Below, piece after piece: positions 1 through 8,040 of a stretch of DNA of 36,226 nucleotides; position 1 is the stretch's first letter, and each line of letters opens with the position of its first letter. Source of the stretch: Solirubrobacter phytolaccae (GTDB lineage Bacteria; Actinomycetota; Thermoleophilia; Solirubrobacterales; Solirubrobacteraceae). A program made the translations under genes and the position numbers. The notes under the pieces were generated by a model, which saw only the letters and a list, made by a program, of their open reading frames with translations, was not told the origin of the DNA and ran no database searches. The DNA lies in the NCBI RefSeq assembly GCF_027587195.1, contig NZ_JAPDDP010000077.1:1-36226 (forward strand), written 5' to 3'.

Positions 1-1331
1 GCGCGGATGCCGCCCGCAACCGCAAGCTCGTGCTGGAGGCCGCGGGGCGGCTGTTCGCGCGCAGCGCGGGACAGGCGGCGGCCGTCGGCGGCGAAGGCCT
101 CGACGACGAGCCGGCGGCCCGCGCGGCCGCGCACGCGCACGTTGAGCACGGTGCGGCCGCCGCGGAGCGAGGCGGCGCGGCGGCCGTCGACCTTGACGAC
201 GACGCGCTTGACGGCCGTAGCGGCGCCGAGCACCGCGAGCTGGGCCTGAGTCGTGCGGCCGCTGCGGGTCGCGCTCAGCACGCGCAGCGCGGGTGGCTGG
301 CTGGCGTCGTAGCTCGAGGCCTCGCTCGCGGCGAGGACCGTGCCGAGCGCGTCGACGTAGCCCGCGCTCACCGGCAGCGAGGCGCGCTCGGCGTGCTGGA
401 GCAGCAGCGCGCGCAGCTCGGCGGCGGGCAGGTTGGGGGCGACGGCGGCCATCAGCGCGGCCACGCCGGCGACGTGCGGCGCCGCCATCGAGGTGCCGGA
501 CTTGTACTCGTAGCCACCGGACTTGGAGGTCGAGATCACTTCCACGCCGGGCGCGGCGACCGGGACCGTGAGCTTGCCGTAGTTGGAGAAGTCGGGCAGC
601 TTGCGGCCGTCGTCGGGCGCGGTCGCCGCGACGCCGACGACGTTCGGCGCGGCGATCGACACGGGGTAGACCGGCTTGGTGTCGACGTTGAGCCCGCTGT
701 TGCCGGCGGAGCAGATGATCAGCGCGTTGGCCGCGGCGGCGGCATCGATCGCGGCGCGCATGCGCGGGTCGTCGGTGTCGCCCTCGAGGCTGAGGTTGAT
801 GATCCGCGCGCCGTTCGCCGCCGCGTAGCGGATGCCCTCGGCAACGCCGCCGGTCGTCCCACCGCCGTTGTCGTCGAGCACCTTGACCGTCATCAGCTTC
901 GCCCGGTAGGCGACGCCGACGACCCCACGGTTGTTCGCCGCCGCCGCGATCGTCCCCGCGACGTGCGTGCCGTGCCCGAACCCGTCGTGCAGGTCCTGGC
1001 CCGTGCGCGTGCTCGTGAGGTCAACGCCGTGGACGTCGTCGACGTAGCCGTTGTTGTCGTCGTCGACGTTGTTGCCGGGCACCTCGGCGAAGTTCGTCCA
1101 CGCGTTCGGCGCGAGGTCGGGGTGGTCCATGCGCATGCCCGAGTCGACCACGGCGACGGTGACGCCGGCGCCCTCCGACAGCGCCCACGCGCCCGGAAGG
1201 TCGAACACCGTCGCGGGTGCGACGGCCCATTGCTCGCCCTGGAGCGCATCGGTCGGCGCGGCGTCGGCAGACGCGTTCAGGGCAAGCACCGCCGCTCCGG
1301 CGACGGCCAGGATTGAGGTCCGGCAGGGCAC
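1..1331 (-). CDS. Secreted subtilisin-like serine protease (S8), 3' end outside window
   Basis: Reads from a GTG at 1331 to the window edge with no stop, so at least 443 residues are visible and the C-terminus is missing. Residues 1-25 form a signal peptide (hydrophobic AVAGAAVLAL, then ADAA), so the enzyme is exported. The full S8 triad is visible: Asp63 in VAVVDSGM, His120 in HGTHVAGT and Ser281 in GTSMAAPHVAG; the oxyanion Asn lies in the AGNSG stretch between them. After the catalytic domain (about residue 330 on) comes a basic, beta-rich tail of unknown role. I chose GTG 1331 because AGGAGG ends 8 nt before it; a GTG at 1340 would touch the SD directly. There is no recognisable I9 propeptide; only about 25 residues separate signal peptide and catalytic domain. 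It is divergent from the binding-protein gene at 1403 and shares its promoter region. Substrate unknown; family assignment is secure. Confidence 0.93.
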   Translation of the reverse strand, partial: MPCRTSILAVAGAAVLALNASADAAPTDALQGEQWAVAPATVFDLPGAWALSEGAGVTVAVVDSGMRMDHPDLAPNAWTNFAEVPGNNVDDDNNGYVDDVHGVDLTSTRTGQDLHDGFGHGTHVAGTIAAAANNRGVVGVAYRAKLMTVKVLDDNGGGTTGGVAEGIRYAAANGARIINLSLEGDTDDPRMRAAIDAAAAANALIICSAGNSGLNVDTKPVYPVSIAAPNVVGVAATAPDDGRKLPDFSNYGKLTVPVAAPGVEVISTSKSGGYEYKSGTSMAAPHVAGVAALMAAVAPNLPAAELRALLLQHAERASLPVSAGYVDALGTVLAASEASSYDASQPPALRVLSATRSGRTTQAQLAVLGAATAVKRVVVKVDGRRAASLRGGRTVLNVRVRGRAGRRLVVEAFAADGRRLSRAAREQPPRGLQHELAVAGGIR

Positions 1332-1355
1332 TGAGAGCACCTCCTGCTCAAGTGC

Positions 1356-1386
1356 AACCTACCGCTTTGGATGTTCTTCGTGTCAA
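1356..1386 (-). promoter_or_regulatory. Probable promoter of the subtilase gene
   Basis: On the minus strand a perfect TTGACA (1386-1381) is followed after 19 nt by TAGGTT (1361-1356), and the SD AGGAGG lies just downstream. The spacer is 2 nt longer than optimal, so strength is uncertain. The opposite-strand promoter of the binding-protein gene starts within 5 nt, so the two RNA polymerase footprints would overlap. Confidence 0.5.
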
Positions 1387-1390
1387 CCGG

Positions 1391-1396
1391 TATGGT
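1391..1396 (+). promoter_or_regulatory. Putative -10 box (TATGGT) for a leaderless start at 1403
   Basis: TATGGT ends 6 nt before the ATG at 1403 and no Shine-Dalgarno sequence precedes that ATG. Transcription would begin at or beside the start codon. Only a weak -35 (TTGGAT, 1367-1372, 18-nt spacer) is seen. The same arrangement recurs at several other genes in the window. Confidence 0.4.
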
Positions 1397-1402
1397 CGGC
1401 TC

Positions 1403-2311
1403 ATGCGGTGGCTCGCGGTTGGCGTCGCGCTCGTGTTCTGGCTCGTTTCTGCGCCTGCGCAGGCACAGGAGGTGCGGCTCGCGGCACCGTCGGACTGCCT
1501 CGTGAATCCGGCCTGTGGACAGGGGCTCGAGTCCGCATACGGACTCGACGTGCAGTCCGCGTTCGTGCCGCTCACGGTCGCCGACGCGGGCATCTCCGCG
1601 CTCGACGACGGGCTCGCCGAGGTGGCGATCGCGTTCTCCTCCAACCCGCAGGTCTCGCGGCCCGACATCGTCACGCTTCGCGACGACCGCTCGATGATCT
1701 ACCCCGACTACGTCGTGCCCGCCGTGCGGCGCGGGCTGCTGCGCGGCTACGGCAAGCGGGCGAAGGAGATCCGGCGCCGCCTGAACGACGCGTCGGCGGC
1801 GCTCACGACGCTCGCGCTGCGGGGCCTCAACCAGGCCGTGATCGACGGCCGGATGCCCGAGGCGGTCGGCGGGGAGTTCGTCGACGCGAACGGCCTCGGC
1901 GGCGACGCGGCGCGCAAGCCCGGCAAGCGGATCGTGATCGGCTACATGAGCTTCGACGAGAACGAGACGCTCGCCCACCTGTACGCCGAGGCGCTCCGGG
2001 CCGGCGGGTTCCGCGTCGTCGTGCGCGACATCCGCGGGCTGCGTCCCGAGGCCGTGCGCAAGCTCCGCCGCGACCAGATCGACCTCTACCCGGCCTACGA
2101 CGGCTCGCTCCTGCGCTACCTCGTCGGCACCTCGCCCGAGCGCCTGAAGGCGGGCCTGAAACGCACGCTCGCGCGGATCGACGTGGAGCCGATGCGCCGT
2201 TCCCGCGCGCAGGACAGCAACGTCTTCGTCACCAAGACCGAGACGGCGAGCCGGCTGGGCCTCGCGCGCATCTCCGACCTCGCGCGCTTCTGGCAACCTG
2301 CCGGTCCGTGA
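1403..2311 (+). CDS. Secreted glycine betaine/choline-type solute-binding protein (OpuAC-like), lobes in swapped order
   Basis: 302 aa with signal peptide 1-21 (cut after APAQA) and no lipobox cysteine, so it is probably released rather than anchored. Residues 26-170 match the segment that normally ends OpuAC/OsmF binding proteins: the paired-cysteine PSDC-x5-C..GL motif (C32, C38), a LRDDRSMIYPDY stretch, and LN.. LTT...LN. Residues 177-297 match the segment that normally starts them: IVIGYMSFDENETLAHLYAE, then IDLYPAYDGS (from D227) and a final ISDLARFW. The halves are thus in reversed order compared with the usual family, consistent with a circular permutation. No permease or ATPase gene is nearby, so the partner is unknown. 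Start is ATG 1403, directly before the signal peptide; an in-frame extension upstream overlaps the divergent subtilase and is unlikely. The next gene overlaps by GTGA. Confidence 0.82.
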   Translation: MRWLAVGVALVFWLVSAPAQAQEVRLAAPSDCLVNPACGQGLESAYGLDVQSAFVPLTVADAGISALDDGLAEVAIAFSSNPQVSRPDIVTLRDDRSMIYPDYVVPAVRRGLLRGYGKRAKEIRRRLNDASAALTTLALRGLNQAVIDGRMPEAVGGEFVDANGLGGDAARKPGKRIVIGYMSFDENETLAHLYAEALRAGGFRVVVRDIRGLRPEAVRKLRRDQIDLYPAYDGSLLRYLVGTSPERLKAGLKRTLARIDVEPMRRSRAQDSNVFVTKTETASRLGLARISDLARFWQPAGP

Positions 2312-2676
2312 GCGCCGAGCTCGACCGCGTACGCACGCTCTGCATGGCCCTCCCGGAGGTGACGGAGCGGCTCAGCCACGGCTCGCCCACGTGGTTCGTG
2401 CGCGGCAAGAAGACGTTCGTCATGTTCCTGAACGACCACCACGGCGACGGCCGGCTCGCGCTCTGGTGCGCGGCGCCCGAGGGGATGCAGCAGGCGCTCG
2501 TCGAGGGCGAGCCCGACCACTACTTCCGCCCGCCCTACGTCGGCCATCGCGGCTGGATCGGCGTGCACCTGAACACCGGGCTGGACTGGAACGAGATCGC
2601 GGGCGCGATCGAGGACGCCTACGCCGAGATCGCGCCTACGTCGCTGGTCGAGCGCGCTGCTCGAAGAGCTTCGTGA
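2308..2676 (+). CDS. MmcQ/YjbR-family protein
   Basis: 122 aa. The N-terminal ALPEVTERLSHGSPTWFVRG, the central LALWCAAPEGMQ and the PPYVGHRGWIGVHL..GLDW.E segment are the usual marks of the small MmcQ/YjbR family (CyaY-like fold), often called DNA-binding though the biochemical role is not established. The GTG start overlaps the stop of the binding-protein gene in a GTGA, implying translational coupling; a shared function with that gene is not obvious. The last 41 nt overlap the 3' end of the convergent phosphoesterase gene. Confidence 0.8.
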   Translation: MSAELDRVRTLCMALPEVTERLSHGSPTWFVRGKKTFVMFLNDHHGDGRLALWCAAPEGMQQALVEGEPDHYFRPPYVGHRGWIGVHLNTGLDWNEIAGAIEDAYAEIAPTSLVERAARRAS

Positions 2677-3358
2677 TCTCGAGCGCGGGGACCGGTGCAA
2701 CGAGGGCCGCGTCGATCGACATGACGTCGGGCCAGATCGCCTTCATGCGCTCGCCCGTCGCGGCGGCGTCGTAGGGCGTGGCGCGCAGCTCGGGCACGCC
2801 GTCGGCGACCCACAGCCAGCGAGCGGCGCCGTCGCCCTCGTAGGGGAGGCCGACGCTGCCCGCGTTGAGGAAGCGGACGCCGCCGACCGTGCGGTCGTGC
2901 TGCTGGTGCGTGTGGCCGGCGACGACGATCGACGCGGTGACGCCGCTCAGCGCCTCGGCGTAGCGCTCCTCGGGGCTGATGCGCGTGAGGATCTCGGCGT
3001 CGTCGCGCGGGGTCGCGTGGCAGTAGAGGACGCCGTCGATCTCGGTGGTGAGCGGCAGCTCGCCGAGCGGACGGACGAGCGCGGCGCCCAGCTCGCCGGC
3101 GTTGCGCTTGGCGGTGACGGCGGCCAGGTCGTCGGCGGCGGGCTCGGGACCGTCGAGCGCCTCGGCGGTCTCGCGCTCGCCGTTCCCGCGTATCCAGCGG
3201 GTGGGGAGCTCGGCGAGCCGGTCGAGCGTGGCGCGCGCGAACGGGCCGGGCAGCGCGTCGCCGCCGACCAGCACCAGGTCCGGGGTGGGCGCGGCGGCGA
3301 GCACGGCCTCCAGCGCATCGACGTTGCCGTGGATGTCGTACAGCGCGAGGACGTTCAC
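2636..3358 (-). CDS. Calcineurin-like metallophosphoesterase (YfcE/MPP type)
   Basis: 240 aa, no signal peptide, cytoplasmic. The metal-binding blocks appear in order: YDIHGN (residues 8-13), GGD, GNGERE, a CHATP block and GHTHQQHDR. Length and layout match small bacterial phosphodiesterases of the YfcE/MJ0936 type; the substrate cannot be told. GTG 3358 is chosen because the beta strand VNVLALYDIHGN begins there and a TACGAT box lies 7 nt upstream; there is no SD. It is divergent from the small secreted protein at 3425, and its 3' end overlaps the convergent YjbR-like gene by 41 nt. Confidence 0.88.
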   Translation of the reverse strand: MNVLALYDIHGNVDALEAVLAAAPTPDLVLVGGDALPGPFARATLDRLAELPTRWIRGNGERETAEALDGPEPAADDLAAVTAKRNAGELGAALVRPLGELPLTTEIDGVLYCHATPRDDAEILTRISPEERYAEALSGVTASIVVAGHTHQQHDRTVGGVRFLNAGSVGLPYEGDGAARWLWVADGVPELRATPYDAAATGERMKAIWPDVMSIDAALVAPVPALEITKLFEQRARPAT

Positions 3359-3365
3359 GACGCGG

Positions 3366-3394
3366 ATCGTAGCGCAACCCAACGGTTGCGAGAA
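3366..3394 (-). promoter_or_regulatory. Promoter of the phosphoesterase gene with operator-like palindrome
   Basis: On the minus strand TTCTCG (3394-3389) and TACGAT (3371-3366) are 17 nt apart, and TACGAT ends 7 nt before the GTG at 3358. The spacer is almost filled by a perfect inverted repeat, CGCAACC-CAAC-GGTTGCG (3373-3390), where a repressor would block both directions. The -35 is weak; the palindrome is exact. Confidence 0.45.
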
Positions 3395-3424
3395 CCGCTT
3401 GCGTCCGGTGGGAGTATTGGTGGC

Positions 3425-3814
3425 GTGCGGATCGTGCTCGTGATCCTCGTCGCACTGCTCGTCGCCGCTCCGGTGGCGAGCGCGAAGGAGGACGTGCGCG
3501 CGCACCTGGAGAGCACGCTGCCGAAGGCGGCCAAGGCCGGTACGACGATCACCGTCAAGTGGCGGCTCTACACGGCGGACGGCAAGCCGTTCGGCGCCGG
3601 CGAGCTGTTCGTGCGCCTCCGCGGACAGGGTGCGGTCACCCGCGCCGACGGCACCGGTCGCGACGGCCGCTACAGCGCCCGCGTGAAGGTGCCGCGCGGC
3701 GGGATTCGCGGCATCCGCTTCGGCCTCATGGGCTACCGCACCTACCCGGACGGGAGGAGCGAGGTCGCCCCGGTCTACTTCCCGCTGGACAACGACCCGT
3801 ACGAAAGTCGCTGA
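3425..3814 (+). CDS. Small secreted protein of unknown function
   Basis: 129 aa. Residues 1-20 (VRIVLVILVALLVAAPVASA) form a clear signal peptide, so it is exported. The rest alternates short beta strands with Gly/Arg turns (ITVKWRLYTADGKPFGAGELFVRL, then YSARVKVPRGGIRGIRFGL), compatible with a single Ig-like/beta-sandwich domain. No catalytic motif is seen and I do not recognise the family. GTG 3425 is the only start that gives a proper signal peptide; GGAG lies 10 nt upstream. The stop codon overlaps the -35 box of the next gene's promoter. Confidence 0.75.
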   Translation: MRIVLVILVALLVAAPVASAKEDVRAHLESTLPKAAKAGTTITVKWRLYTADGKPFGAGELFVRLRGQGAVTRADGTGRDGRYSARVKVPRGGIRGIRFGLMGYRTYPDGRSEVAPVYFPLDNDPYESR

Positions 3815-3839
3815 CAACCGCTTCACACGCGGTTACGAT
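3811..3839 (+). promoter_or_regulatory. Promoter of the PP2C phosphatase gene (leaderless)
   Basis: CTGACA (3811-3816), a 17-nt spacer and TACGAT (3834-3839) form the best sigma-70-type promoter in the window. The -10 ends 6 nt before the ATG at 3846 and no SD is present, so the transcript should begin at the start codon. Confidence 0.65.
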
Positions 3840-3845
3840 GCCGCC

Positions 3846-4622
3846 ATGCCGGCCTTGGCGCTCGAATGCGCCGCCCGTAACGACATCGGGCGACGGGCGA
3901 ACAACGAAGACGCGGTGTTCACCAGCTCACGCCTGGCGGCGGTCGCGGACGGCGTCGGTGGCGCCGCGGCCGGTGAGGTCGCCAGCCAACGGGTCGTGGA
4001 GTCGCTCGCGCTACTGGACAAGAGCCGCCTGGAGATCCCGCTCGACGCCGCGCTGGAGAACGCGATCGCGTTCGGCAACGAGTCGATCGGCTTCATCGCC
4101 GGCGCCCGCCCGCAGATGGAGGGCATGAGCACGACCCTCACCGCGGTCGCGCTGTCCAACGACGGCACCTACGTCGTCGCCAACATCGGCGACTCCCGCA
4201 CCTACCTCCTGCGCAGCGGCGAGCTCACCCAGCTCTCCCGCGACGACAGCCTCGTCCAGGACCTCATCGACGCCGGCCACCTCACCCCCGAGCAGGCCCG
4301 CCGCCACCCCCACCGCAACGTCGTCATGCACGCGCTGGACGGAGACCCCGAGCGCCGCCCGAGCACGCAGCTGCTCCCCGCGCTGTTCGGCGACCGCCTG
4401 CTCCTCTGCTCGGACGGCCTGTCAGACGTCGTCGACTTCGACACTCTGCGTGAGCTCTTGCTGCGGCACGCGGACCGCGGCGAGTGCGCGGACCGCCTGA
4501 TCGCGTTGGCGCTCGAGTCGGGTGCGAGGGACAACATCTCCGCCATCGTCTGCGACGTCGTGATCCGCGAGGACCTGGCCACGGCGTGGCAGGACCCTCT
4601 AACGGCTGATCACACCCACTAG
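3846..4622 (+). CDS. PP2C-family Ser/Thr protein phosphatase
   Basis: 258 aa, soluble, one complete PP2C domain with no extra domain. Conserved blocks in order: RRANNEDAV (residues 18-26), VADGVGGAAAGEVAS with the metal Asp, MSTTLTAVAL, VANIGDSRTYLLRSGEL, the SRDDSLVQDL and HPHRNVV region, LLCSDGLSDVVD with a further metal Asp, and ARDNISAIV near the C-terminus. All metal-ligand aspartates are present, so it should be an active Mn/Mg-dependent phosphatase like PrpC/PstP, reversing Hanks-type kinase phosphorylation. No kinase gene is in the window. Start ATG 3846 is fixed by the promoter and the first motif. Confidence 0.93.
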   Translation: MPALALECAARNDIGRRANNEDAVFTSSRLAAVADGVGGAAAGEVASQRVVESLALLDKSRLEIPLDAALENAIAFGNESIGFIAGARPQMEGMSTTLTAVALSNDGTYVVANIGDSRTYLLRSGELTQLSRDDSLVQDLIDAGHLTPEQARRHPHRNVVMHALDGDPERRPSTQLLPALFGDRLLLCSDGLSDVVDFDTLRELLLRHADRGECADRLIALALESGARDNISAIVCDVVIREDLATAWQDPLTADHTH

Positions 4623-4662
4623 CGGCGTGATGCGGGCAGGTGAGGAGGGTTCCCCTCACTGA

Positions 4663-4682
4663 GTGAACGCTCAGGCGTTCAC
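4663..4682. terminator. Hairpin downstream of the PP2C gene
   Basis: Perfect 8-bp stem GTGAACGC / GCGTTCAC around loop TCAG, 41 nt after the PP2C stop. No T-run follows. A weaker hairpin (GTGAG...CTCAC, 4640-4659) lies directly before it. Likely part of the 3' end of the PP2C transcript. Confidence 0.45.
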
Positions 4683-4728
4683 CTCGACTCGATCACGAGC
4701 GACCAGCCGCGCCCGTGCCGTCAGGGTG

Positions 4729-4769
4729 ATCCGTCAGTTGACCCCCCTCAGGGGCGTCAAGTGACGGAT
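4729..4769. terminator. Long hairpin between convergent PP2C and malQ genes
   Basis: The arms ATCCGTCA-G-TTGAC (4729-4742) and GTCAA-G-TGACGGAT (4756-4769) pair with a single G/G mismatch, and the inner C-run and G-run continue the stem up to a TCA loop. Being symmetric, it can work for both convergent transcripts. There is no T-tract, so it may instead be an RNA 3'-end stabiliser. Confidence 0.5.
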
Positions 4770-4843
4770 GACGTCGCAGGACGATGTTCGTTTCGCTTTC
4801 GGCCCGAGCGAATCGCCCGACGGGGAACGCACGGCGTTGACGT

Positions 4844-6064
4844 TCACGCGATTCGTCCCGCCGCCTCCGTCGCCGCCCGCAGCCGTTCCGCCAACTCCAA
4901 CGACGGCACAGCGTCCAGCCGCCAGCCCCAGCCGCCCGCCGTGCCCGGCTGGTTCATGCGCCCCTCGTGCCCAAGGCCCAGCACGTCCTGCAACTGCACC
5001 ATCGCCAGCATCGCGGGTGAAGCGAAGGCCAGGCGGATCATCGCCCAGTGCCCTTCGTCCTCGACGATGCCGTACTCGTCCAGCGCCTCCTGGACCAGCG
5101 CCAGCGGCTCGCGGCCGAGGCCGTCGTACCAGCCGCGGATGGTGTCGTTGTCGTGGGTGCCGGTGTAGACGACCTGGTTCTCCTCGTGGTTGGCCGGCAC
5201 GTGCTGTGTGTTGCGCTCCGACGGCGTGAAGCCGAACTGCAGCACCGCCATCCCGGGCAGCCCGAGGGACTCGCGCATGCGCTTGACGGGCGGGGTGATC
5301 ACGCCGAGGTCCTCGGCGATCACCGGCAGCGAGCCCAGCGCTTCGCGGGCGGCGAGCAGCGGCGCGGCGCCCGGGCCGCGCTTCCAGGTGCCGGTCGACG
5401 CGACCGGGGAGTCCTCCGGCACGGCCCAGTAGGCGGTGAAGGCCCGGAAGTGGTCGATCCGGACCAGGTCGAAGAGCTCGAAGATCCGGCGCAGGCGGGC
5501 GATCCACCACGCGTAGCCGCGGCGTTGCAGCGCAGGCCAGTCGTAGACGGGATTGCCCCACAGCTGGCCGTCCTCGGTGAAGGCGTCCGGCGGCACGCCG
5601 GCGACGAAGCCCGGCTTGAAGATCTCCGGGTGGGCGCGCTCGTCGGCGGATTCGGGCGCGACGTAGATCGGGACGTCGCCGATCAGCTTCACGCCACGGT
5701 CAGCGGCGTAACCGCGAAGGGCGGCCCATTCACGGTCGAAGCGCACCTGATCGTCCAGGGCCGCCTCGCCCGCGAAGGCGATCCAGTCCTCGATCCAGTC
5801 GGACGCCTTCTCCCGGAAGGCCGACCGCTCCGCGTCGCTGACCGGAGCGCCCGGCTCCGCCAACAACGTGGGGGAAGCGGCGAACGCCGAGGCCGACTTG
5901 TACGGCGAGCCGTGCTTGTCGGGAGGTGAGAGCGGCAGCATCTGCCACCAGGTCTGGCCCGCCGCGGCGAGCCAGTCGACCCAGGCGTAGGCCTCCGGAC
6001 CAAGGCGTCCGGATGGCAATGAGGTCGGGTGCAGCTGCACCCCGGATGTACGAGGAAGGTTCAT
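4844..6064 (-). CDS. malQ: 4-alpha-glucanotransferase (amylomaltase), unusually short
   Basis: 406 aa. GH77 enzyme that moves alpha-1,4-glucan segments between maltooligosaccharides with release of glucose. N-terminal GVQLHPTSLPSGRLGPEAY and WWQMLPLSP, then GVPPDAFTEDGQLWGNPVYDW, and the catalytic residues Asp204 (RIDHF), Glu251 (AEDLG) and Asp305 (THDND). Their spacing (47 and 54) is nearly that of Thermus amylomaltase (293/340/395 as I recall), yet the first comes about 89 residues earlier, so a large part of the region after the first barrel strands is missing. ATG 6064 starts just before the conserved segment. No SD is seen. It is divergent from glgE with only 32 nt between the starts, so the two are probably co-controlled. 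Confidence 0.92.
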   Translation of the reverse strand: MNLPRTSGVQLHPTSLPSGRLGPEAYAWVDWLAAAGQTWWQMLPLSPPDKHGSPYKSASAFAASPTLLAEPGAPVSDAERSAFREKASDWIEDWIAFAGEAALDDQVRFDREWAALRGYAADRGVKLIGDVPIYVAPESADERAHPEIFKPGFVAGVPPDAFTEDGQLWGNPVYDWPALQRRGYAWWIARLRRIFELFDLVRIDHFRAFTAYWAVPEDSPVASTGTWKRGPGAAPLLAAREALGSLPVIAEDLGVITPPVKRMRESLGLPGMAVLQFGFTPSERNTQHVPANHEENQVVYTGTHDNDTIRGWYDGLGREPLALVQEALDEYGIVEDEGHWAMIRLAFASPAMLAMVQLQDVLGLGHEGRMNQPGTAGGWGWRLDAVPSLELAERLRAATEAAGRIA

Positions 6065-6096
6065 GTGATCGACTTGTCGGATACTCCCGGGCAGAG
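6065..6096. promoter_or_regulatory. Short divergent promoter region between malQ and glgE
   Basis: Only 32 nt separate the two start codons. GATACT (6080-6085) resembles a -10 for glgE, 11 nt before its ATG; no good -35 is seen, and a CCCGGG palindrome follows it. Any -35 for either gene must lie inside the opposite coding region. Confidence 0.3.
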
Positions 6097-8040
6097 ATGC
6101 CCGCACCGAAGCGCAGTGAACGCCCGCGCCGGATCAGGATCGCAAAGCCGGCGCCGGTCCTCGACAATGGTCGGTACGCCGTCAAGCGCACCGTTGGCGA
6201 CACCGTCGCCGTTTCCGCCGACATATTCCGCGACGGCCACGAGAAGCTGAAGGCCGTCGTCAAGTACAAGGCGCCGGGCGGACGCCGCTGGCTGGAGGCC
6301 GAGCTGCACGCCGTGGACGCGCACGTCAGCGGCGTGCGCTGGGCGGGTGAGTTCACGGTCGAGACGCCGGGAACCTGGCAGTGGACGGTTGAAGCGTGGA
6401 CCGACCGCTGGGCGACCTGGCACGACGAGCTGCGCCGCAAGGTCGCCGCCGACCTCGACGAGGACCTCACCTCCGAGCTCTCCGAGGGCGTCATCTTCCT
6501 CAAGCGCGCCCTCGAGCGTGCCAAGGACCAGGACGCCAAGGGCAGCATCGAGTGGGCGATCGGCGTGCTCGAGTCCGACGCCGACATCAACCACCAGTTC
6601 GACGTCGCGCTGGGTCCGGAGCTGTTCCAAGCGATGGAGCTTTCCCAAGAGCGCGAGGGGGCATGCGCCCTCGAGAAGCCCGTCACGGTCGAGGTGGACC
6701 GCGTCCGCGCGCGCTTCTCCGCCTGGTACGAGCTGTTCCCGCGCTCGTTCGGCGGCTTCAAGAACGTGGAGGCGATCGTCCCGGACGTCGCCGACCTCGG
6801 GTTCGACGTCCTGTACCTGCTGCCGTTCCACCCGATCGGCGTCAACAAGCGCAAGGGCCGCAACAACTCGCTCACCGCGGGCCCGGACGACCCGGGAAGC
6901 CCATACGCCATCGGCGGCAAGGAGGGCGGCCACTTCGCCGTCCACCCCGAGCTCGGCACCGAGCAGGACGTCCGTGATCTGTGCGCGACCGCCCACAAGC
7001 ACGGGATGGACGTGGCGCTGGACATCGCGCTCAACGCCTCCGCCGACCACCCGTGGCTCACGGAGCACCCCGAGTGGTTCCAGCAGCGCCCCGACGGCAC
7101 GCTCAAGTACGCCGAGAACCCGCCCAAGCGCTACCAGGACATCTACAACTTCAACTGGGACACGGACGACTGGCAGGGCCTCTGGAACGCCTGGCGCGAC
7201 GTCTTCCTGCACTGGGTGGACTGCGGGATCAAGTGCTACCGCGTCGACAACCCCCACACCAAGCCGTTCGCGTTCTGGGAGTGGATCATCAAGGAGGTCC
7301 ACAAGGTCGACCGCGACGTGGTCTTCCTGTCCGAGGCGTTCACGAGAAGAGCCGTCATGCGCGAGCTGGCCAAGCTCGGCTTCACGCAGTCCTACACGTA
7401 CTTCACGTGGAAGAACTCGCGCCACGAGATGGTCGAGTACTTCAACGAGCTCGCCTGGGGTGAGGAGAAGGAGTACTTCCGGCCGAACTTCTTCCCGGTC
7501 ACGCCGGACATCCTGCACGCCTATCTGCAGCACGGCGGCCCGCCCGCGTTCGTCACGCGCCTCGTGCTCGCCGGCACGCTGTCACCGTCCTACGGCATCT
7601 ACAGCGGCTACGAGCACTTCGAGAACGTCCCGGTCAAGGAAGGCTCGGAGGAGTACCTGAACTCCGAGAAGTACGAGATCAAGGACCGCAAGCTCGACGG
7701 CCCGCTGCTGCCGATGATGCGGCGGCTGAACACGATCCGCCACGAGAACCCGGCGCTGCAGCAGCTGAGCAACGTCTTCTGGCTTGACGGCCAGAACGAC
7801 CAGCTGTTCGCCTTCGCGAAGCAGGAGCCCGGGAACACGATCATCACGGTCACCAACCTCGATCCCCACCACGGGCAGTCGGGCCTGGTCACGATCCCCG
7901 CGATGCTCGGCCTACCGCCGGTGTTCGTGGTCGAGGACCAGTTCACGGGCAACCACTACGACTGGCGGATCGGCCAGAACTACGTGGAGCTGGACCCGCA
8001 CGTCGTCGGCAAGCAGTTCCACGTGTTCAAGGTGCTGTGA
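6097..8040 (+). CDS. glgE: Alpha-1,4-glucan:maltose-1-phosphate maltosyltransferase
   Basis: 647 aa, GH13 subfamily 3. Transfers maltose from maltose-1-phosphate to the non-reducing end of alpha-1,4-glucan. Residues about 10-190 form the GlgE N-terminal beta and helical-bundle domains ([20 protein letters not shown], later [12 protein letters not shown]). The barrel carries [21 protein letters not shown], then nucleophile Asp384 in [17 protein letters not shown] and acid/base Glu413 in FLSEAFTR; the spacing of 29 equals that of Streptomyces GlgE (394/423). The RVDNPHTKP motif separates GlgE from amylases. ATG 6097 is chosen over an upstream extension that would overlap malQ antisense. Its stop overlaps the treS start (GTGA). 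Gene order glgE-treS-mak-glgB is the classic GlgE operon. Confidence 0.96.
   Translation: MPAPKRSERPRRIRIAKPAPVLDNGRYAVKRTVGDTVAVSADIFRDGHEKLKAVVKYKAPGGRRWLEAELHAVDAHVSGVRWAGEFTVETPGTWQWTVEAWTDRWATWHDELRRKVAADLDEDLTSELSEGVIFLKRALERAKDQDAKGSIEWAIGVLESDADINHQFDVALGPELFQAMELSQEREGACALEKPVTVEVDRVRARFSAWYELFPRSFGGFKNVEAIVPDVADLGFDVLYLLPFHPIGVNKRKGRNNSLTAGPDDPGSPYAIGGKEGGHFAVHPELGTEQDVRDLCATAHKHGMDVALDIALNASADHPWLTEHPEWFQQRPDGTLKYAENPPKRYQDIYNFNWDTDDWQGLWNAWRDVFLHWVDCGIKCYRVDNPHTKPFAFWEWIIKEVHKVDRDVVFLSEAFTRRAVMRELAKLGFTQSYTYFTWKNSRHEMVEYFNELAWGEEKEYFRPNFFPVTPDILHAYLQHGGPPAFVTRLVLAGTLSPSYGIYSGYEHFENVPVKEGSEEYLNSEKYEIKDRKLDGPLLPMMRRLNTIRHENPALQQLSNVFWLDGQNDQLFAFAKQEPGNTIITVTNLDPHHGQSGLVTIPAMLGLPPVFVVEDQFTGNHYDWRIGQNYVELDPHVVGKQFHVFKVL

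Noticed and set aside
30-1316. Long plus-strand reading frame opposite the subtilase
   Set aside because: It is the antisense of a gene with full S8 motifs; the composition (Arg/Ala/Asp/Val repeats) is typical of GC-rich shadow frames. The same applies to the many other long frames opposite glgE, treS, glgB, glgX and the proteases.
1392-1394. ATG inside TATGGT as start for the binding protein
   Set aside because: It is out of frame with the signal peptide and lies within the putative -10 box.
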